Of a stretch of DNA of 64,000 nucleotides, positions 58,450 to 64,000 are shown piece after piece. The notes under the pieces are model-generated. The model made no database searches, was not told the DNA's origin, and saw only the letters and a program-made list of their open reading frames with translations. The DNA is from Nannobrachium achirus (Eukaryota > Chordata > Actinopteri > Myctophiformes > Myctophidae): contig OY997642.1 of NCBI GenBank assembly GCA_963921795.1, positions 58,512,927 to 58,576,926 on the forward strand, given 5' to 3'. A program made the position numbers and the translations under genes. How positions within the stretch are numbered: position 1 is the first letter of the stretch; each line of letters starts with the position of its first letter.

Positions 58450-60391
58450 TGAGGCATTCTACCGAATTGGTGCAAATTGCAGTCCCCCTATGAAAAACCC
58501 ATTTTAAAAAACATTTAAGTATTCAGACTTTGCATGTGTACAAATATAATATTATGGTCTAATTAATCACAATACATTAATTGAGATAATGCAAAATTAA
58601 ATATATAAAAAATAAGCCATTATATGTCACTTACTATTGGAAGGTGGCTGTCCCCACCTCTAACCCCTAAATTTCAATTCATGAAAAAAGTACTTAAAAG
58701 ATTTTTGCATTTTTTTTTGCCACTGTTTTTAAATACACCCGTTTGATTTCTTTAATAGGGAACTTGAAATTATTAGATAGATTTTGTGGATTTTGTTTAA
58801 ATTAAAAAACTTCATGTCAAAAATGCTGTCCCTTGTTTTCATGTCACTACCGAAACACAAAGAGTTTTAGTCCATAGGTGGAGTCTGCTTTTGACCACAC
58901 CCTAAATACCATCATCCAGAAACTGGCACTGACTTCCTGATCCTCAATGGCCACCTGGTGAGTGATAAGTTTACATCAGTCTGAAGTAAATGTCTTCCAA
59001 AGTCTGAAAATCAGTGTGTCTTCATTTGGAATGTCACTACCGAACACCTAATTTCTGCTATTTATCAAACACTTTTGTTTTTTAATGCTAAATATTATGT
59101 TTTTATCTGTGTACACCTGTTCAAAACTGTGTTTGCTATCCATTTTTAGCCAATCATTGTTGAGTTAAGCTAAAACATAGATGAAATTGTCACTACCGAA
59201 ACAGTCACTACCGAAACAATTAACACATTAATGTAATGTTTCGGTAGTGACATTATGGTTTCGGTAGTGACAAAAAGGTATGTTCATTAGTTTAATGCAT
59301 ATATATTATTGCTGTTGTTATTGTTATTATTATGGGTAATAATAATACAATTTTTTAAAGAGCTGGTCAGTTGTCCCCCACGACTTGGACAGAATCAGGA
59401 CCAGGACAGGAGGGTGGTTCTGATGTCATTGGTTTAGGAGTTACTCAAAGTTTTCCTACGACCGCCCTACGACTTCCTTATTTAAAGTCAGCAGATTCCC
59501 TTCCTTGTTGTACACAGCTTGGATGGTTCCTCACTTTCCCCTCCTGAGATGTTGTATGGTCTTCCAGAACAACTTCACTTGGTTTCAAAGATAATTGCAA
59601 ATTATTGTTTGTCAATCCAAATAAATGGATATGGAATATGAAACCAGTTGTTGTCTTTTATAAAATGAATTATCATTATTCTATTGATCCTGTGTTTATA
59701 ATATTTCCAACATAATGCATTTTGAGTTAATATGTAGCTTAAAGAGTTAAGAATATTTACTATACTGTATTGTTACGGTAGTGACCATATAGTATTAATT
59801 CAATGCTATGGTCACTACCGAAACAAAACAGTCACTACCGAAACAGTAGGGTCACTACCGAAACACCAGTTGTTTTATCAAAAATAAAAGATAATGAATT
59901 ATCAATTAACATTTAATGATAATGATTGGTTAGGAGTATGTATAATTTCAACTATCCTTGAAGGTGCCATCAAAATAATCAATTTTATACATTTTACAAA
60001 GAATATAGAGTTTTGAATTCGATGAGTCCTAAAAATACAACATTACAAAATATGTTAAAATATTAATTTAAATGTAGTTAATTGTGGAAACCACCTACAT
60101 TAAATTTTAAAAATAGCCTGTACATGGGGGAATAGAACAAAATATGAATAGATTAATATAATTATCTTAATTCTGAAGGTAAGTTCATGTTTCGGTAGTG
60201 ACATATTTTGGGAGAGGAAATATATTCCAAAAATTTATGAAAATACAATATGAAGATTGACTGTGCTTTTACTAAATATGTGTTCCTTAGAACTGGTGCT
60301 ACATGGATATGGTCAAAGTTTTTCCAAAATAGCTTACAAATTTCACACAATTTCCAACTCTGAATTTGAACCAATTCGGTAGAATGCCTCA
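58450..60391. mobile_element. 1.94-kb TIR transposon with eleven GTCACTACCGAAAC motifs
   Basis: Ends TGAGGCATTCTACCGAATTG and its exact mirror (60372-60391), continuing with GTGCAAATT against GTTCAAATT; flanked by TATA on both sides (58446-58449, 60392-60395). Eleven copies of the 14-mer GTCACTACCGAAAC lie inside: forward at 58843, 59033 (one base short), 59189, 59204, 59811, 59831 and 59851; reverse at 59238, 59258, 59772 (one mismatch) and 60189. Such clustered motifs are typical of transposase-binding subterminal repeats. No open frame of useful length, so non-autonomous. Superfamily unassigned. Confidence 0.85.
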
Positions 60392-60609
60392 TATAGACTA
60401 TATACTCAAGCATTCCAAAGTACAAATGACAGAATATTTCAGACATAGATTTCAGAAACCTTCACAAGTTCAGAAAATAGCAGATCTGCAATTTTCACTC
60501 TATTCGAAATAGGGCTCTGCAGTATAAGTAGTTAATTCATAATATTCATATTAATTTGTTTTTTTAATTGTGGGTCCCAAGAATCCCTTCCTAGAAATAT
60601 AATGGCGTC

Positions 60610-61262
60610 AATGCAGACTATATGTACTGGGGCGGCAGTTCGATCCCGGGCTCGCCCAGAGTTAGTGTCGATGTAGTCTTGCGTAACCAGACAACTATTC
60701 CACAATCTGCCAATGCTGTATAGAGTCTGGAACTACACCTCCCGAAAGCCAAGTAATGGAAGTAGTCACTGCTGCACAGAACTGTAGTGCCATTGGAAAC
60801 ATAACAGAAGCACACAAGTACAGACAGAGTAATTCGATTGGCATATTTGTGTTATGCGTATAGTTTAAGAAAACATTTGAAAACATTGTTGAAGTAACAC
60901 CAACAACACCAGAGAAAGAAATAACGCCCCAAAGAAGACCGCTGCTGCACCAAGGGAGCGAGTGCGTCACATAGCTGCTTTAACGTGCACTCATGATTAG
61001 AACTTCTGTTTCCCAGACTGTATGACGGAAGCATTTGCAAATTGTGGGAGTCAACAGTCTGGCCACGCGAGACTAGTGTTGATGTGTCCATGAGCAAGAC
61101 ACTGAACCCATAGCCTAGCGGCTCAGGAGTTAGAAACAATGGTTCCTGGTACGATCCCGGGCTCCTCCTGGCCTCGTGCCATGAGCGCATGACACTGAAG
61201 CCCTGATCCTGATGAGCAGGTTGGTGCCTTGCATGCTGCTTTCCTCTACCGCCAGTGCAGTC
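60610..61262 (+). repeat. tRNA-derived SINE(s), split by a DNA transposon
   Basis: B-box-like CAGTTCGATCCCGGG (60632-60646) then GAGTTAGTGTCGATG; the SINE continues at 61076 with GTGTTGATGTGTCCATGAGC and AAGACACTGAACCC. A second head with CTAGCGGCTCAGGAG (about 61115) and B-box-like GGTACGATCCCGGGC (61147-61161) follows, then GATGAGCAGGTTGGTGCCTT. Either a dimer or two nested copies. The break at 60673/61076 is the 9-bp duplication made by the element below. Confidence 0.7.
60674..61075. mobile_element. 402-bp TIR element, 9-bp TSD, relative of the exonised MITE
   Basis: TIRs TAGTCTTGCGTAACCAGAC and, from the other end, TAGTCTCGCGTGGCCAGAC; flanks GTGTCGATG (60665-60673) and GTGTTGATG (61076-61084) form a 9-bp target duplication with one change. 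TIR consensus TAGYCTYGCG..CCAGAC is shared with the 81-bp MITE at 53485. Nine-base duplications suggest a Mutator-like origin. No transposase. Confidence 0.75.
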
Positions 61263-61321
61263 CTTCTCATACTTTTCGGGCCGCAACCCCCTAAAATAAT
61301 CATATTTGAACTGGGGACCCC

Positions 61322-61720
61322 CAGTTGATAACCTGACTTTCGCCAGATGGTGGCAGCATTGCTTATGCATTGCTTTACCATCTGGGCTCGCTCCAGCACA
61401 GTTGATAACACTCGTAAAGTCCCGGGCCGGACCAATCAGCGGCAGCTATGGGCGGGCTCTGAGCGGCTCTGAGCCAATAGAGTCTGATTGCAGACCACGT
61501 GGAAACCCAGGAGGCGGATTCTGGGTGCAACGTCATGCAGACAGGCCAATATGAGTGGTTGGAGTTGGCACGGCCATATCCAATCACCTGCTTTAGAATT
61601 TGAAAAAATGGCCCGCCCCTTACATCGGTTGTGCTGGACCGAGCCCAGATGGTAAAGCAGAGCGTTATGCAGGCATACGCAATGCTGCAAACCATCTGGC
61701 GAAAGTCAGGTTACCAGTTG
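61322..61720. repeat. Inverted-repeat element, arms about 80 bp
   Basis: GATAACCTGACTTTCGCCAG to TACCATCTGGGCTCG (61326-61390) is mirrored at 61637-61715 with small gaps. The spacer has GGGCTCTGAGCGGCTCTGAG and CCAAT-like words. Non-autonomous DNA element or local fold; ends not exact. Confidence 0.6.
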
Positions 61721-61801
61721 AGGCATCACGTTGAGGCATTACGTTTAGTTTGACTCAGTTCCACGGATAAACATACTGTACAGTTCCCCAGTTAATTTCA
61801 T

Positions 61802-61834
61802 GCAAGCTCACAGTGCCTCGCGTTGTGAGCTTGA
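61802..61834. repeat. GATCTACAAGC hairpin, core only
   Basis: GCAAGCTCACAGTGCCTCGC followed by GTTGTGAGCTTG; only the inner stem is left. Confidence 0.65.
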
Positions 61835-61880
61835 TGTTTGCCTCTCTTATATTATTTAGCAATTTGGCCAATGTTGCATT

Positions 61881-61955
61881 TGTGTACGTGTGTGTGTTTG
61901 TGTGTGCGTGCGTGCGTGCGTGTGTGTGCGCGTGTGTGCGTGCATGTACGTGCAC
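61881..61955 (+). repeat. (TG)n/(TGCG)n microsatellite
   Basis: Mixed TG and TGCG run; Thr/His frames on it are artefacts. Confidence 0.9.
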
Positions 61956-62134
61956 GAAGTGTGAGTGTAAAAGGTATGAATGTGAAGCACTTTGGATAAA
62001 GGAGCTGGGTGAGGAGCTCTAGACATTTGCAGAGGATATACATGGAGAGATGTCACATTTGAAACGATCTGACCTTATTTCTCTAACCATACCCTCATTG
62101 AACCTATAGCGTTTGTGGGGAGAACATTTGTCAA

Positions 62135-62180
62135 GCATAACAATATCGCGGTGCAACGTGTTGTGATCGGCTATTATCGC
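62135..62180. repeat. Decayed hairpin-family copy
   Basis: ATATCGCGGTGCAACGTG then TTGTGATCGGCTATTATCG: the right half of the family consensus with a shortened stem. Confidence 0.45.
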
Positions 62181-62338
62181 CAAATAGATTGGGAAAAGGA
62201 GTGGATTAAGTATAGAGCCCTGGAGGGTCTAGTACTGTAAGTATGGATTTAAGAGGTTCAAAGAGTTTAATTAAAAGGATCAAAAGAAAATCATTATCTA
62301 TTAATTACACTGGAAACTACCGGATGGAAAATAATTTA

Positions 62339-62360
62339 TAGTAAGTAAGTAAGTAAGTAA
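62339..62360 (+). repeat. (GTAA)n microsatellite
   Basis: Five GTAA units. Confidence 0.9.
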
Positions 62361-62673
62361 GAGTTGTAATTTTGGGCAAAGCTGAGATGATAAATGCTTC
62401 ACCTCTGTGTACTCATATACTGTCTTCAAATAATACTGAAATATGGTGAAATAAATATTGTGATCAAATCACGTGACGGCATCAGGGTGGTGAGTTTCTC
62501 ATGACTTCTTCTCTGGACTGGTCTTTCATAAAGCGTCGCTGTCAGGTGGAAACCTTGCATGTCCAATACCATTATATTTCAGGAAGTGGGGGAAAAAAGT
62601 ACCTTTATTCCAAATGGATCTAATGCATGTTATGCCCTGTGCAACTTCAAAGCCAAACAGAAACGTCATTTGT

Positions 62674-62936
62674 ATATCGTCGTTATCGGGTGGAAACCTA
62701 GTATGTCAATAACCGTTCTTTTTGTATTTATCATTTTTAAAATGATCTAAACTAGTGAAAACAGCTGATCTACAAGCATACAACGCCTTGCGTTGTGAGG
62801 CGTTGTGTGCTTGTAGATCAGCTGTTTTATGCCATTTTCACTGTCTTGTATGGTGAAGCAGGGCTTTACTTACGAAAGGAACGTATACAAATTTGAAACC
62901 GTAGATACGAGGTGTCTGCCCGACAGTGACAATATG
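62674..62936. mobile_element. 263-bp TIR element with hairpin core, copy B
   Basis: Left TIR TATATCGTCGTTATCGGGTG followed by GAAACCTAGTATGTC; right end, on the other strand, CATATTGTCACTGTCGGGCA followed by GACACCTCGTATCTACGGTT. The core is a complete hairpin-family palindrome (62756-62828). Same plan as 20141-20385. A further TIR scrap lies near 62535-62565 (GCTGTCAGGTGGAAACCTTG). Confidence 0.75.
62756..62828. repeat. GATCTACAAGC hairpin, complete copy
   Basis: GAAAACAGCTGATCTACAAG, then CATACAACGCCTTGCGTTGT, then a near-perfect complement ending CTTGTAGATCAGCTGTTTT. The stem is about 34 bp with two or so mismatches. Confidence 0.85.
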
Positions 62937-63312
62937 CTCCAGCGTTCAGCGACAAAAACACAATTAAACCGTTAATCGCAATTATTTGTGTGGCAATTAA
63001 TCGTCAAGTAAAATGTCATAATGGTGACAGCCCTAACTGTACTCTGATCAAAAGTAGGACGTTCAGTTAACGGGGAACACACAAAGAGCCAGACAGCAAC
63101 GTGTTGTTTAGCACAAAACACTTTGAATCCAGGCTGGTGGCGTCATGCCCTACTGGCTGACCAATCGGGCAGCAAGAAGGGTTATTGCCAAAAAGGGAAA
63201 AAAAAGGAAAAGAAAGGAAAAAGAGAGAGAGAGAAAAAAAAGGAGGATTTTTTCCTCGTGGCTGGTTCACCTATACACAAGGTCAAACTATCGGTCAGTC
63301 TGTCTGTCTGCA

Positions 63313-63315
<3 letters not shown>

Positions 63316-63373
<58 letters not shown>

Positions 63374-63491
63374 TGGTTGTGTGTGTTCACGTACATACAG
63401 TATATATGCATGCATGCGATGCGAGTGTGCGTGTGTGTGTGTGTGTGCGTGTGTGTGTGAGTGTCTGTGTGTGTGCGTGTGTGTGTGTGTG
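63316..63491 (+). repeat. (TG)n microsatellites
   Basis: Two TG runs (63316-63370 and about 63425-63491) separated by a short unique segment with ATGCATGCATGCGATGCGA. Confidence 0.9.
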
Positions 63492-63602
63492 GGCTGTAAG
63501 TGGTGAAGGTGCCCGCTGCATATCACTTCTTCCTGCCTCTGACGGGCTTATGGGTAAAAATGAACATACAAAACGTCTGAGCTCAGGTCTGCATGTTTGG
63601 CC

Positions 63603-63924
63603 TTAAAGGAGTAGTTCACCCCCAAAATGACTTATTTTTTATTGATTACTCATGCCATGGAGACTTGAGTTCAATAATATTTTGGTTGTATTTGTCGAAT
63701 TCCTAAGACAAAAAATCTATTATAGTAAATGTACCCCCATTGATTCCGGATAGGGACCCAAATGCATTCGGTTCCCCATCCGGAATCAATGGGGGTAGAT
63801 TTATTGTAATCACATTATTGTCTTAGGAATGCGACAAAAAACTAAAATATTACTGAACTCAAGTCTCCATGGCATGAGTAATCAATAGAACATTTTTCAT
63901 TTTGGGGGTGAACTACTCCTTTAA
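63603..63924. mobile_element. Complete palindromic MITE, TTAA ends
   Basis: TTAAAGGAGTAGTTCACCCC at the left is mirrored exactly at the right end (63905-63924), and the two halves pair through CATTGATTCCGGAT at the centre (about 63740-63800). TTAA at both ends suggests a piggyBac-type target. No frame. Half copy at 29522-29654. Confidence 0.85.
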
Positions 63925-63936
63925 TCCCCCCTCCTA

Positions 63937-63937
63937 C

Positions 63938-63969
<32 letters not shown>

Positions 63970-64000
63970 GAGCACACACACACACGCACACACACATACT
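63937..64000 (+). repeat. (CGCA)n/(CA)n microsatellite at window end
   Basis: About seven CGCA units then CA repeats, running off the window. Confidence 0.9.

Larger units (their letters stand above)
62610..63035. mobile_element. Partial hAT MITE interrupted by a hairpin-core element
   Basis: The right part of the 50732-type hAT MITE (GTGCAACTTCAAAGCC near 62639; AATCGCAATTATTTGTGTGG to GTGACAGCCCTA, ending at 63035) is split by the TIR element at 62674-62936. The left end is missing. Confidence 0.7.

Overview
The window looks like nuclear DNA of a ray-finned (teleost) fish. The reasons are the repeat classes (tRNA-derived SINEs, Rex/L1-type LINE pieces, hAT-like, piggyBac-like and PIF/Harbinger-like short elements, long TG/GA/TC microsatellites) together with split innate-immunity exons: fish-type PYRIN exons, a CARD-like exon, short phase-1 linker exons, a TIFA gene and a fish-type P-loop GTPase. 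The species cannot be named from this. Only a few percent of the window is host coding sequence; most is layered mobile DNA.

Layout. 1-7.6 kb: intergenic DNA with two palindromic elements (925-3464 and 4744-5314), a 133-bp tandem array and blocks rich in AGACGC. 7.6-15.1 kb: a tandem segmental duplication with four copies of a 111-bp exon on the minus strand. 15.6-20.4 kb: two more phase-1 exons (15719-15829, and a CARD-like exon at 18100-18420), a 47-bp minisatellite and a TTAA-flanked element. 20.4-29.5 kb: a truncated TIFA copy, a 3-kb foldback transposon (22511-25508), a 1.8-kb TIR element (26920-28685) and a PYRIN exon, with host pieces on the minus strand. 29.5-34.2 kb: centre of a giant inverted duplication. 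34.2-39.5 kb: a TTAA-flanked composite element holding a young L1-type LINE. 39.9-47.1 kb: a decayed endogenous retrovirus invaded by a 660-bp tandem array. 47.1-53.7 kb: the mirror-image copy on the plus strand, with a PYRIN exon, an intact TIFA coding exon and two linker exons. 55.9-56.9 kb: a broken P-loop GTPase. 57-64 kb: transposons, including a 1.94-kb element with eleven copies of a 14-bp motif.

The dominant architecture is one giant palindrome. Host sequence on the minus strand from about 31.47 kb down to about 7.6 kb is repeated on the plus strand from about 31.85 kb up to about 55.14 kb, with a loop of about 376 bp. The arms are interrupted by insertions private to one arm, and the other arm often supplies the empty site. 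One arm keeps an intact TIFA; the other has lost most of it by deletion.

How the genes may work together: the PYRIN exons, CARD-like exon and 37-codon linker exons are all compatible with phase-1 splicing, the exon-shuffling pattern of fish NLR N-termini, but no FISNA, NACHT or LRR exon is present. The intact TIFA coding exon lies 2.3 kb downstream of a PYRIN exon on the same strand. It has a good acceptor and an open phase-1 leader, so a PYRIN-TIFA chimeric transcript is possible on paper. That inference is the most interesting biological hypothesis in the window. No CRISPR, bacterial or phage features are present.
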